Below, piece by piece: positions 37,084-44,584 of a stretch of DNA of 64,000 bases; the first letter of the stretch is position 1; every line of letters starts with the position of its first letter. This DNA comes from Alkalihalophilus pseudofirmus. GTDB taxonomy: Bacteria > Bacillota > Bacilli > Bacillales > Bacillaceae_D. The stretch spans positions 280,001 through 344,000 of the forward strand of contig NZ_CP117835.1 in assembly GCF_029094545.1 (NCBI RefSeq), read 5' to 3'. A model generated the notes under the pieces. That model saw only the letters and a program-made list of their open reading frames with translations. It did no database searches and was not told where the DNA came from. The translations under genes and the position numbers were made by a program.

Positions 37084-37549
37084 TATATCTGCCGTTGTTT
37101 GTTTACTATTTTTTCTCCTTCCGTCTTTAGTTCTGGCGGAGGGGGATCCAATAGTAGAGCCTCAGGAGTACAAGGAACGACAAATTAATGTAGATTTAAA
37201 TTATTACAGAGAAGACGAACGTGTGAGGCGGGAAGCGCTGTCTGAAGAGCAAAGGGTGCTTACATTTACGCAAAGAGAAATGAAATACTTTAATGATGTG
37301 TATGACCAGCTCTTTCACACAGAGACGATCGAAGTGAACACCATAACTGCTAAAGCAGAGCGGCTCGATTTATTTAATGGAGAAGCCGAACCTGCGAGGC
37401 AGACCCGGACAGAGCAGGAATCTGAAACAGGGCTCCTTCAAATTAGTACCATTTTAATCTTAATTGTCATTCTCACGATCGCCATATTGATGCTAGTCGT
37501 TATTCCAAGAATGATGAAAAAGCCTGATAAGTTTGAGCAACTAACATAA
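37061..37549 (+). CDS. essA: EssA/YueC membrane protein of the type VIIb system
   Basis: A 162-residue protein with an N-terminal hydrophobic segment (VVCLLFFLLPSLVLA, possibly a cleaved signal), a polar middle and a C-terminal membrane helix (ISTILILIVILTIAILMLVV) with a short cytoplasmic tail, matching EssA. The start overlaps the end of esaA by 23 bases, so the two are coupled. A clear terminator follows, closing the machine part of the locus before the effector genes. Confidence 0.88.
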   Translation: MKAMKLLNISAVVCLLFFLLPSLVLAEGDPIVEPQEYKERQINVDLNYYREDERVRREALSEEQRVLTFTQREMKYFNDVYDQLFHTETIEVNTITAKAERLDLFNGEAEPARQTRTEQESETGLLQISTILILIVILTIAILMLVVIPRMMKKPDKFEQLT

Positions 37550-37584
37550 AGAAGCATGACAGAGAGAAACATGCTTCTTTTTCT
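37548..37584 (+). terminator. Terminator between the secretion machine and effector genes
   Basis: AAAGAAGCATG pairs with CATGCTTCTTT around an 11-base loop, followed by TTTTCTT. Confidence 0.88.
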
Positions 37585-37613
37585 TAAATAATTAAAAGAG
37601 GGAAGTGTCATTT

Positions 37614-37958
37614 ATGCCATTAACTGGATTATATTTGAACTTACGTCAAAAGCAGGATGAACTTGCAAGACTTAGATCATGCCGTACTGAATTGATGAAT
37701 TGCAGAGAAGATTTCTATAGCAATGAGCATCTATGCAAGAATCCTAGTTTATCTTCTGTCACATGGGCAGGGAGCCTGGCAGATCGGTTTGAAAACCTAC
37801 GTGAAGGCGGCCTTGTATCAAGTTACCGGGAATTGCCGGGAAGTCAGCTTGATACCTCTCTTCAAACTCTCTCATCTAAGATTTCACAGACAGAGCAAGA
37901 AATTATTTCACTTCAACAATCGATCGTTGCTGCAAAAGCCGCGATGGTCGCACGTTAA
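37614..37958 (+). CDS. ywqH: YwqH-like LXG-effector partner (DUF5082)
   Basis: A helical protein of 114 residues with long coiled-coil ends (LRQKQDELARLRSC and LSSKISQTEQEIISLQQSIV) and a central WAGSLADRF that recalls WXG-type turns. It resembles B. subtilis YwqH, encoded just before ywqI and the LXG toxin ywqJ; such proteins pair with the LXG domain for export. ATG 37614 is 11 bases after GAGGG; GTG 37605 is in frame but only two bases from it. Confidence 0.8.
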   Translation: MPLTGLYLNLRQKQDELARLRSCRTELMNCREDFYSNEHLCKNPSLSSVTWAGSLADRFENLREGGLVSSYRELPGSQLDTSLQTLSSKISQTEQEIISLQQSIVAAKAAMVAR

Positions 37959-37970
37959 GGAGGGGTATAG

Positions 37971-38246
37971 ATGAGCGAAATTAAAATTATATATGCGGAT
38001 GTAGAGCAAGAATTAGCAAAGCTGCAAACCGCTGTTCAAGCACTAGACCCTTCAATGCCTTCTTCAGTAGGAGAAAATAATGTCCTAGATGTAGTAGACC
38101 GCCTTAACCAGCTGAATCAACAAATGAATCAAATGGTTGAAGCATACCAGGCCCTGCTCCTAAAAAACGAAGAAGACACCCGTCAATCAATTGAAACGAT
38201 GAAACAGGCCGATCAGAATGTAAGTTCGCAGATTAATAGTAAATAA
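37971..38246 (+). CDS. ywqI: YwqI-like LXG-effector partner (DUF5344)
   Basis: A 91-residue, wholly helical protein (MSEIKIIYADVEQELAKLQT, LNQLNQQMNQMVEAYQALLL) matching the YwqI/DUF5344 type of small LXG partner. AGGAGGGG lies just before ATG 37971, 12 bases after the YwqH-like gene, and the LXG gene starts 14 bases later. The trio order equals ywqH-ywqI-ywqJ of B. subtilis. Confidence 0.8.
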   Translation: MSEIKIIYADVEQELAKLQTAVQALDPSMPSSVGENNVLDVVDRLNQLNQQMNQMVEAYQALLLKNEEDTRQSIETMKQADQNVSSQINSK

Positions 38247-38260
38247 GAGAGGTGAAGGCG

Positions 38261-39778
38261 ATGAAAAAGCTCGATGTGAAAGATCTACAAGAGAGCATAG
38301 ATAAGGTGCTCTCTACTCTTGATTCCAAACAAGAGGAATTTAAACTTATAGATGAGCGTATTCAGGGCTTGCTAGCGAAAGAACAGTCCTTTAAAGGTGA
38401 GGGTGGAAAAGCGATCCGATCTTTCTATTCAGAAGCTCATTTGCCTTTACTTCAGTATTTACAAGGATTTAATTCAGAGTATAAAGGGACACTTGAAGGA
38501 ATCAAAGGGGCATTAAATACATTTGAACCAGCTAGTAATGGCTTTATTGATGAAGGCTTTATTAAGGAAGATATTCAAGATGGGTTAGAGCGGGCAAAGA
38601 GTACTACAGTTGATTTCACCAATCAGACTAATAACGTCATGTGGAAAGTTGATGGGATTGTCTCCCTGCCTAGATTGAACGAAGAAGAGGTTATTCATCA
38701 TGTACAACAAGCTAATAGAGAAGCTTTAGAAACGGTAGAAAACCTATATACATTTGATCAGCAGCAAAAAGAAAATCTCGACCTGTTAGGTGAGAAGTTA
38801 AATGTTCTCACTGCGTTAATCGCAGACCTGCAAACAATGTTTAACAATAAATCCTTTGATATTAGTCAGTTTCCTCAAGGGATCCTTGTATTCAATCCAA
38901 ATTACCGAAAAATTATAGAAAACTACCAAGCTCAAAATAGCATGAAACAACAGATCCTTGCTTATTATGGCTTTCAAGCACATCAAGTTGCCGATTACCA
39001 AGGTTTAGAGGGTTGTATCAGTCCGCATTTAGCCGTGCCTCATATGTATCTGGGACAGCTGAATACAGCAACTGATAAGACAACAACTGATAAGACAGAT
39101 GAAGGTGCTGGTGTTGGTAATCTATATACGTATTATCAAGTCTTAAAGAATATTGATTTTGAAGAAACCTATGGGAATACCAATGTGTTAGCTCAGGGTG
39201 CAGGTAACTATAATCTTGATATAGCTCTAAATCAATCGGGTTTCAATCTATCTGCAGGGGCAAGTATTGTTGATACGAACTCACAAAATAAAAGCAAGGG
39301 TCAGGATGAAAGTGAAGTGTTTCAAAGAATGTTTTATGCTAATGGAGAGGTTCAATTACCATCTCTATCAGGATTTAATGAAGCATTTTCAGATGGTGAT
39401 TTAATCGGAGGGAAAACAGAGGCTGCCGTATCACATAGTAATTTGGCTCATGAAAACTCGCCTGTCAGTTTTGATATGAAACTCTTCTATGGAGATGCTC
39501 ATGCTGGTATTGAAAATTATTCTGCTGGTGCAGGAGCAGGTGCGGGCGTGGCTAAGGCTGGACTTCAAGTAAACCCGCTTAATTTCTTTGGATATGAAGT
39601 TCTATCTGAAGTATTTAATATTGATAAGTCTCCATATGTAGGTGTAAATGTAGGTGTTGGAAGCGCAGGTGCATCGGTCAAATTCGGTACAGAGAGTGAA
39701 ATTTTTGCAGCATTAGGGTTAGGTGTGGGAATCAAATTTGGAGTTGACGATGTAGAACGGAGTAAGGAAGATGAGTAA
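38261..39778 (+). CDS. LXG-domain type VII effector with a Gly/Ala-rich C-terminal domain
   Basis: A 505-residue protein. Residues 1 to about 230 form the helical LXG export domain (KKLDVKDLQESIDKVLSTLD, GEGGKAIRSFYSEAHLPLL), where the LXG-type motif sits in the early helices. The last 100 residues (from about 404) are a repetitive, glycine/alanine-rich, weakly hydrophobic segment (SAGAGAGAGVAKAG, GVNVGVGSAGASVKFG, LGLGVGIKFGV) with no nuclease-like motifs. That composition recalls glycine-zipper pore formers such as streptococcal TelE, but a scaffold region of polymorphic toxins is also possible. ATG 38261 follows GAGAGGTGA. It overlaps the next gene by eight bases. Confidence 0.85.
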   Translation: MKKLDVKDLQESIDKVLSTLDSKQEEFKLIDERIQGLLAKEQSFKGEGGKAIRSFYSEAHLPLLQYLQGFNSEYKGTLEGIKGALNTFEPASNGFIDEGFIKEDIQDGLERAKSTTVDFTNQTNNVMWKVDGIVSLPRLNEEEVIHHVQQANREALETVENLYTFDQQQKENLDLLGEKLNVLTALIADLQTMFNNKSFDISQFPQGILVFNPNYRKIIENYQAQNSMKQQILAYYGFQAHQVADYQGLEGCISPHLAVPHMYLGQLNTATDKTTTDKTDEGAGVGNLYTYYQVLKNIDFEETYGNTNVLAQGAGNYNLDIALNQSGFNLSAGASIVDTNSQNKSKGQDESEVFQRMFYANGEVQLPSLSGFNEAFSDGDLIGGKTEAAVSHSNLAHENSPVSFDMKLFYGDAHAGIENYSAGAGAGAGVAKAGLQVNPLNFFGYEVLSEVFNIDKSPYVGVNVGVGSAGASVKFGTESEIFAALGLGVGIKFGVDDVERSKEDE

Positions 39779-40019
39779 AGATAAACAATCAATAGTAAAA
39801 AGTATACATGCAGCCTTTATTGTTGGAAAAATAATGACGATAGTGTTTGGCTTATTAATAGCTATTATTTTCATTTCAGATCCGAGTTCTAAAACTCCTG
39901 AAGAGTGGATTGTTATTGTATTTTCATTACTGGTCGTTTCGATAGGACCTTTAACGATTCTTCACCTTGTACACCATAAAGTTTTTCTTAAGAAATATCC
40001 GGAGATAAAACAGAAATGA
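39771..40019 (+). CDS. Two-helix membrane protein, candidate immunity protein
   Basis: An 82-residue protein with two membrane helices (VGKIMTIVFGLLIAIIFI and WIVIVFSLLVVSIGPLTIL) and basic ends. It starts eight bases inside the LXG gene with AAGGAAG as ribosome binding site, so its synthesis is tied to that of the toxin. Position and membrane location suit an immunity protein against a membrane-active LXG toxin. I recognise no family; the role is inferred from context. Confidence 0.65.
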   Translation: MSKDKQSIVKSIHAAFIVGKIMTIVFGLLIAIIFISDPSSKTPEEWIVIVFSLLVVSIGPLTILHLVHHKVFLKKYPEIKQK

Positions 40020-40294
40020 GGGAGAGCATGGCACAAGAGTGGTTACCTATAGGGTCAGTAGTAAAAGTAAGAAACTTCAATAAGCCTGTAATGATTTACG
40101 GCAGGAAACAGAGACAAGAAGCTTCCGGTAAAGTGTTTGATTATGTGGCAGTTCCTTATCCAGAAGGTAATATTTCTGAAGATTTTAATATGTTCTTTAA
40201 CATTTCAATGATCGCTGAAGTTTATTTTAAAGGGTTTGAGACAGAAGAGGAACTCAATCTAAGAAACTCTCTTTCAGAAGAAGAAAATCATTAA
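40016..40294 (+). CDS. DUF4176-type protein of an LXG locus (92 aa)
   Basis: The block WLPIGSVVKVRNFNKPVMIY, GRKQ and DYVAVPYPEGNISEDFNMFF is the typical DUF4176 pattern (LPIGSVV ... MIYGR ... YPEGN), a small family common beside LXG toxins and type VII genes in Firmicutes. Its precise function is unknown. It overlaps the preceding stop by four bases (ATGA); the second in-frame ATG at 40028 is an alternative start. Confidence 0.8.
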   Translation: MRESMAQEWLPIGSVVKVRNFNKPVMIYGRKQRQEASGKVFDYVAVPYPEGNISEDFNMFFNISMIAEVYFKGFETEEELNLRNSLSEEENH

Positions 40295-40315
40295 GTAAGC
40301 TGATAAGGGGAATTT

Positions 40316-40783
40316 ATGCGAAAAATTATTATATCATTAATACTTGCTATGTTGGCTGGCTGCGGGAACTCAACCACTCAAGAAGCCTTAATTACCTATA
40401 CGAATGAAGAACTCATTCCTTTAATTGAGATAGAGGACGAGGCTACAAGCCGATTTAACAGCATTGGTCAACACTTCACAAATGATTACGATTTAGCTCA
40501 AAGGATTGAAGAAGAAGTCATTCCGCTTTACGAAGAATTAGTAACAGGGTTAAACAACGTGAATGTACAAAATGAGGAAATTGAAGAGGCTCATCAAATC
40601 TTTTTAGAAGGCTCAATGCTTCAATTAGAAGGAATGACTAAAATAGTTGAAGCCATACAGTCAAATGACCAACAGATGGCAGAAGAAGCCCACCGTTTAC
40701 TCGAACAAGGAGAGGTGCTGGTGACTCAATTCAGCAATGAGCTTTCCGAACTATATGAGACCTATGATGTAGAGATTCAATAA
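40316..40783 (+). CDS. Small lipoprotein of the LXG locus (155 aa)
   Basis: A lipoprotein signal (MRKIIISLILAMLAGCGN) with lipobox LAGC and lipidated Cys16 is followed by an acidic, fully helical domain of about 135 residues. I do not recognise the family. It lies 21 bases after the DUF4176 gene and 19 bases before the next, so it belongs to the same unit. An outer-face lipoprotein near a toxin gene may protect against incoming toxin or help secretion; this is speculation. Confidence 0.75.
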   Translation: MRKIIISLILAMLAGCGNSTTQEALITYTNEELIPLIEIEDEATSRFNSIGQHFTNDYDLAQRIEEEVIPLYEELVTGLNNVNVQNEEIEEAHQIFLEGSMLQLEGMTKIVEAIQSNDQQMAEEAHRLLEQGEVLVTQFSNELSELYETYDVEIQ

Positions 40784-40802
40784 AGGCAAAGGAGGAGATG
40801 AG

Positions 40803-41000
40803 GTGGCCAATCTCTGGGAGCGCCATGGTTTTACGTTTATCATTGTCTTTTATTTAATTAGTATCACCATTCAAATCGTCACTTCCTTGCTTATCTATGA
40901 AGATACTTTTGAAAAGCTTGTGATGATTGGTGTGCAGTTAATCTTAACAACGATTGCTGTTTTTATCGCATATAAAATAATCAATAAATTATTTAAATAG
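40803..41000 (+). CDS. Two-helix small membrane protein (65 aa)
   Basis: A 65-residue protein made of two membrane helices (FTFIIVFYLISITIQIVTSL and IGVQLILTTIAVFIAYKII) joined by an acidic turn. GTG 40803 follows AAAGGAGGAGATGA. It is not similar in sequence to the 82-residue two-helix protein at the start of this cluster, but has the same plan. Function unknown. Confidence 0.7.
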   Translation: MANLWERHGFTFIIVFYLISITIQIVTSLLIYEDTFEKLVMIGVQLILTTIAVFIAYKIINKLFK

Positions 41001-41041
41001 AATTATACATAAACAATAGATGCAATAGGGAGGTTTACACA

Positions 41042-41317
41042 TTGTCTAAAGACCAAGGTTCTATCAAATTTTTTAGAGGCAAGGAATGGTATGCTTTTAC
41101 GCGTGCTTTCAAGCTTTATGTAAACGGAGAAGAAATAGGGAAGATCAAACGCGGGAAAGAACTAATCGTCGAAGTATCTCCTGGAGTTCATACAGTATAT
41201 GCAAGTATGGACGGATTTCAAACGGAAGAGGCTGAAGTGACAGTCGATGCTGGTGAGACGATTACTTTTCAAGTGACAGGAAGTACGCAATCGTTCGTTA
41301 CGCTGAAAATGTTATAA
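41042..41317 (+). CDS. PEGA-like domain protein (91 aa)
   Basis: A small beta-rich protein whose core (FKLYVNGEEIGKIKRGKELI, VEVSPGVHTVYASMDGF, TITFQVTG) follows the PEGA pattern of carbohydrate- or surface-associated domains. It has no signal peptide. TTG 41042 follows GGGAGG by seven bases. It ends the run of LXG-locus genes and is followed by a terminator. Role unknown. Confidence 0.7.
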   Translation: MSKDQGSIKFFRGKEWYAFTRAFKLYVNGEEIGKIKRGKELIVEVSPGVHTVYASMDGFQTEEAEVTVDAGETITFQVTGSTQSFVTLKML

Positions 41318-41354
41318 GCACCCATTATCTGGCATGAGTCATGGGTGCTTTTTG
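41316..41354 (+). terminator. Terminator of the LXG gene cluster
   Basis: AAGCACCCAT pairs with ATGGGTGCTT around a 15-base loop, followed by a T-run. Confidence 0.88.
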
Positions 41355-41414
41355 ATTAAAAGAATATGACGATAGGACTCAAAAATCGTTTAATCTTTCT
41401 AGCAGAGGTGTCTG

Positions 41415-42062
41415 ATGAATATCATTTCTTTACTATTTGGCAAGCCGTATCGCGCTAATAGGCTCTTTCTCTTTATTTATTGGTTTGTCATTGCTTTTTA
41501 TTTTGTCGGGTTTGTGATGATGATCTCTTTGATTGTAATGACGGGTGAGTGGCTTTTTATCATACCTCTAGTAATCTTCCCTTTATTGTTTCGTATAGTG
41601 TATAAATTAAATACGTTTATTTATCAATCGATCTCTAATCAAAAAGATCATTCACCTTTAAAGAAGAAATGGATAATGATAGGGAGTGCTTTTGTCATCC
41701 TAATGATCACCTTTCCTATCCTCGTCTTTATATTTTCAGACAACGTTGTAACGAATGTTTCCAATACAAATGTGAATGGTGAAATAGAGCTTTCGATTGG
41801 ATCGGTAAAAGGTATTTATGAAATTGAGGCGTTTCAATTAGAGGAATCAATAAACGATGTGGCTTTATTGCCTTACGAGGCCTTTGTAAGAGAGGGTTCC
41901 TTTTTATTATTTCTAGAGCATAATGGCGAAATGATTTGGAGTGAAGAGGTTTCCGGGAACCATTCTGGCGAGATGGCGATAGAGCTGAGAGAAGGAACTT
42001 ATCGAATTAAATTAGAGTCAAAAGAAGCGAAAGGCATTGTGATCAACTTGTCGCTTAATTAA
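41415..42062 (+). CDS. Membrane protein with a C-terminal extracytoplasmic domain (215 aa)
   Basis: Three membrane helices in the first 110 residues (LFLFIYWFVIAFYFVGFVMM, LFIIPLVIFPLLFRIVY, WIMIGSAFVILMITFPILVF) are followed by a beta-rich domain of about 100 residues (GEIELSIGSVKGIYEIEAF, MAIELREGTYRIKLESKEA). No family is recognised. GCAGAGGTG precedes ATG 41415. It stands between two terminators, so it is its own unit at the edge of the type VII region. Confidence 0.7.
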   Translation: MNIISLLFGKPYRANRLFLFIYWFVIAFYFVGFVMMISLIVMTGEWLFIIPLVIFPLLFRIVYKLNTFIYQSISNQKDHSPLKKKWIMIGSAFVILMITFPILVFIFSDNVVTNVSNTNVNGEIELSIGSVKGIYEIEAFQLEESINDVALLPYEAFVREGSFLLFLEHNGEMIWSEEVSGNHSGEMAIELREGTYRIKLESKEAKGIVINLSLN

Positions 42063-42078
42063 ATAATTCTCTAAACCA

Positions 42079-42126
42079 AAAACAGCCTTTGCATAAGTAA
42101 TATAACTGATGCAAAGGCTGTTTTTA
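42079..42126. terminator. Terminator after the 215-aa membrane protein
   Basis: AAACAGCCTTTGCAT pairs with ATGCAAAGGCTGTTT around a 15-base loop with T-run; A-rich on the other side, so it may also end the minus-strand gene that follows. Confidence 0.9.
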
Positions 42127-42171
42127 AATATGGGATAGAAAAGAGCAAACAAGATTAGATAAGATCAATTT

Positions 42172-42327
42172 CTATTGAAACATCGGAAAGACATATTGAA
42201 CTAAGAACCATAAGAAACCAAAGAAAATGATAATATAAGCTAAATATTTAATAAAGCTCGATGCTACTTTACTTGAATCATGCTTTTTCTCCACATGCTT
42301 CTCCTCGACATCTACATCTTTTCTCAT
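42172..42327 (-). CDS. Small single-helix membrane protein (51 aa)
   Basis: A 51-residue protein with a charged start (MRKDVDVEEKHVEKKHDSSK) and one membrane helix (YLAYIIIFFGFLWFLVQYVF). GGGAGGCG lies seven bases upstream of the ATG on the minus strand, and the gene points into the terminator at 42079-42126. No family recognised; probably a small membrane-associated protein. Confidence 0.7.
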   Translation of the reverse strand: MRKDVDVEEKHVEKKHDSSKVASSFIKYLAYIIIFFGFLWFLVQYVFPMFQ

Positions 42328-42595
42328 GATAACGCCTCCCATTAAAATGATTTCTTATCGTTTATATATCCGATTTGATACCACCTGAAACATAAGTAAA
42401 AAAGGAGAGTTGATTTACCCTTTTACCAATCAGTCCTAACTAGTGAAATGGATTCAAATTGGGAAAAGGCGTGGAATCATTTCCGTGTGAACAAGGACTT
42501 AAATTTAGGTGTAGAGGTTTTGATTAAGTCAAATAGGGGGATGTAATAACCAACAAACAAATTGGAAAATAAGATTGAAAGGTTGTGAGGAAAAA

Positions 42596-42739
42596 ATGTT
42601 ATGGACAGTACTGATTGTGTTGTTTGTATTGTGGTTACTAGGCTTTTCATTTGAAGTTGGAGGCGGACTTATTCACTTACTGTTAGTTGTAGCCCTTATC
42701 GTCTTCATTCTACAAATGTTAACTGGAAGAAGAGCATAA
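42596..42739 (+). CDS. Lmo0937-type small hydrophobic protein (47 aa)
   Basis: A 47-residue protein of two short membrane helices around EVGGGLIH (LWTVLIVLFVLWLLGF and LLLVVALIVFILQML), ending TGRRA, the pattern of the lmo0937/DUF5670 family, often stress-induced and of unknown function. GGTTGTGAGG precedes the ATG and a strong terminator follows. A weak SigB-like sequence (GTTTTG-N13-GGGGGA, from about 42518) lies upstream, but I do not rely on it. Confidence 0.8.
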   Translation: MLWTVLIVLFVLWLLGFSFEVGGGLIHLLLVVALIVFILQMLTGRRA

Positions 42740-42743
42740 CTGC

Positions 42744-42777
42744 AGCAAGCGTTCTTATTAGAGCGCTTGCTTTTTTT
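42744..42777 (+). terminator. Terminator after the 47-aa gene
   Basis: AGCAAGCG pairs with CGCTTGCT around a 12-base loop, followed by seven T residues. Confidence 0.9.
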
Positions 42778-42839
42778 CATGTGTTTTCCACTTTTGGTCA
42801 TACTAAGGTAGATATTTGACCAAAGGAGTGAAGAAAGCC

Positions 42840-43745
42840 ATGAGAAAGCTGGTTGTTTTGTTATGTTTGCTGCTGATGCTTACCATCTTGGTTCCGATGA
42901 AAGGGAGTGCAAGAGAAGTGACGTATCCTAATAATGATCTCCTCATTAGTGTAGAGGAGACGGCACAGAGATTAAATGAAGAACATTTTATCATTGTTGA
43001 TACGCGCAGTGAGGGGTACACTGAAGGACATATTCCGGGAGCTTTACCATTTGATGCTGCTCAATTAGCAGATAAAAGCCACCCTGTTGATGGATATTTA
43101 GTTCGGGCAGAAGAATTTGAGCGATTAATGAATGAACTTGAAATAAGCAACGATGATGAAATTATTGTGTATGATGATGGCGATGATACGGCAGCTACGA
43201 GGTTATTTTATGCGCTGGAATTATACGGACATAAAAAAGTACGTGTATTAAATGGCGGACTTAAAGCATGGAAGGCACAAGGCAAGGAGGTTTCTACAAC
43301 TCCCAGCGAGGAGAGAAAGGGCAGCTTCAAAGCGAATATGCAGGCAAATCTTGAGGTGGAACAAGATTATGTGAAGGCATCAATTGACCACCCCAATAAG
43401 GTACTGTTCGATGTTCGTTCCAAAGCTGAATATATGGGGGAGGATGTCAGGGCAAAAAGAGGCGGTCATATCCCAAGTGCTGTGAACCTCGAATGGAAAA
43501 AGGTTTTAGAGGACGGGGAAGTGCCATATTTTAAAGGGGCGAGTGTCATTGAACAAATGCTTGAGGAAGCTGGAGTAACGAGAGAAAAACAGATTATCAT
43601 TTACTGTCAAAAGGCAGAGCGAGCATCTCATATGTACTTTACCTTAAGATTAATGGGGTTTGAACATCTTAGAATGTATGAAGGATCTTGGGAAGAGTGG
43701 GGGAATGACCCCGACACACCGATCGAAAACCCTAGTGAACAATAA
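42840..43745 (+). CDS. Secreted tandem-rhodanese sulfurtransferase
   Basis: A 301-residue protein with a signal peptide (MRKLVVLLCLLLMLTILVPM) and two rhodanese domains. The second carries the catalytic Cys256 (IIIYCQKAERASH); the first has aspartates instead (VYDDGDD), the usual inactive half. Such 3-mercaptopyruvate/thiosulfate sulfurtransferases transfer sulfane sulfur, here outside the cytoplasm. AAAGGAG lies about 11 bases upstream of ATG 42840; an in-frame TTG further upstream precedes the ribosome binding site and is rejected. A terminator follows. Confidence 0.9.
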   Translation: MRKLVVLLCLLLMLTILVPMKGSAREVTYPNNDLLISVEETAQRLNEEHFIIVDTRSEGYTEGHIPGALPFDAAQLADKSHPVDGYLVRAEEFERLMNELEISNDDEIIVYDDGDDTAATRLFYALELYGHKKVRVLNGGLKAWKAQGKEVSTTPSEERKGSFKANMQANLEVEQDYVKASIDHPNKVLFDVRSKAEYMGEDVRAKRGGHIPSAVNLEWKKVLEDGEVPYFKGASVIEQMLEEAGVTREKQIIIYCQKAERASHMYFTLRLMGFEHLRMYEGSWEEWGNDPDTPIENPSEQ

Positions 43746-43810
43746 GTGAAAATAAAACACGTATGAAGAGATAGCTAGCCACTTCTAGAGAAGAATTTAC
43801 TACCTGAATT

Positions 43811-43852
43811 AAAGACGACTGATTCTATTGAATTAGATAAGTCGTCTTTTTG
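43811..43852 (+). terminator. Terminator after the secreted rhodanese gene
   Basis: AAAGACGACT pairs with AGTCGTCTTT around a 19-base loop, followed by T residues. Confidence 0.85.
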
Positions 43853-43952
43853 TGCAGGAATACTATAATAAAGAGTGCGAATAGGTAAATGCTTACCGGA
43901 TGACCTATACCAAGATCTTTAGATAATAATTCTTCTCTTACCGCTGTAGTTG

Positions 43953-44075
43953 TTGATCTCCGCTGCAGGCACACGCTTTCCGCGGGCGGCCCGGGAGCTT
44001 CCTCGTCGCAACGCTCCTGTGGATCTCCCTTGGTCACGCACATCCCGCAGGAGTCGGTGCCTTCCGCTCCAATCA
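43953..44075 (-). repeat. Bacillaceae intergenic repeat, copy A (minus orientation)
   Basis: A GC-rich element with the phrases ACGCTTTCCGCGGGCGG, GAGCTTCCTCG, CTCCTGTGGATCTCC and CCCGCAGGAGTCGG. Its reverse complement reads like copy B at 44242-44340 (GACTCC, GGAGATCCCACAGG-type, CGAGGAAGCTC, CGCGGAAAGCG). Such elements recur between genes in Bacillaceae genomes. The minus-strand reading frame across it looks spurious. Confidence 0.75.
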
Positions 44076-44241
44076 ACGGAGGAAGGATGTTGTTAAGTGT
44101 TCCCATTTTTATAAGCAGCTGTTTAGTGAGCTTAGCAGATGAACCCATGAATATGTGCCTTTTTTAAAATTTGACCTGACCCATAACTAGATCGCACCAC
44201 TAATTTTTTATACAAAGCATTAACCTAGCGGATGAACTATA

Positions 44242-44340
44242 CGTAGACTCCGATGGGGACTAGAGCAGGAGTGAGATCCCACAGGGCATAAGCCCGAGGA
44301 AGCTCACTAGCTCCCCACGGAAAGCGGAGTATCGTTCAGA
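44242..44340 (+). repeat. Bacillaceae intergenic repeat, copy B (plus orientation)
   Basis: GTAGACTCCGATGGGGAC, GTGAGATCCCACAGGGC, CCCGAGGAAGCTCACTAG and CCCCACGGAAAGCGGAG are the same ordered phrases as the reverse complement of copy A. The two copies face each other across about 165 AT-rich bases with no gene. Confidence 0.75.
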
Positions 44341-44502
44341 AGCGTAACCTATGTTTGAGCTACTTTAAGTTTTTGAATCTATAACCACATCATTTCACTA
44401 CATTTCAGAAGTGGTATACATGAACCGCATGTGTAATTTGCTTATGCCTTTAAGGTTTAATTTGTATATTCCAGTTCTTGAATAAACTCAATAACCCCTG
44501 GT

Positions 44503-44531
44503 TTGACATAATACTTAAAGTAATTTATATT
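44503..44531 (+). promoter_or_regulatory. Promoter of the MarR gene
   Basis: TTGACA (44503-44508), 17 bases, TATATT (44526-44531): a near-consensus SigA promoter 54 bases upstream of the MarR start. Confidence 0.82.
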
Positions 44532-44537
44532 TAACTA

Positions 44538-44572
44538 CATGAAGTAAATAGTTAATGTCATGAAATAAATAG
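44538..44572 (+). promoter_or_regulatory. Direct repeat, candidate MarR operator
   Basis: CATGAAGTAAATAG (44538-44551) and CATGAAATAAATAG (44559-44572) differ at one base and are spaced 21 bases start to start, two helical turns, covering the transcription start. Likely autoregulatory sites. Confidence 0.5.
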
Positions 44573-44584
44573 AAGGAGTTTAGA

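Noticed and set aside
42518..42545. SigB-like promoter before the 47-aa membrane protein gene
   Set aside because: GTTTTG-N13-GGGGGA deviates from GTTTAA and GGGWAW; too weak to list as a feature.
43825..44148. Minus-strand frame of 107 codons in the intergenic region after the secreted rhodanese gene
   Set aside because: It runs through repeat copy A, has odd composition and no ribosome binding site; best explained as chance reading through a GC-rich repeat.
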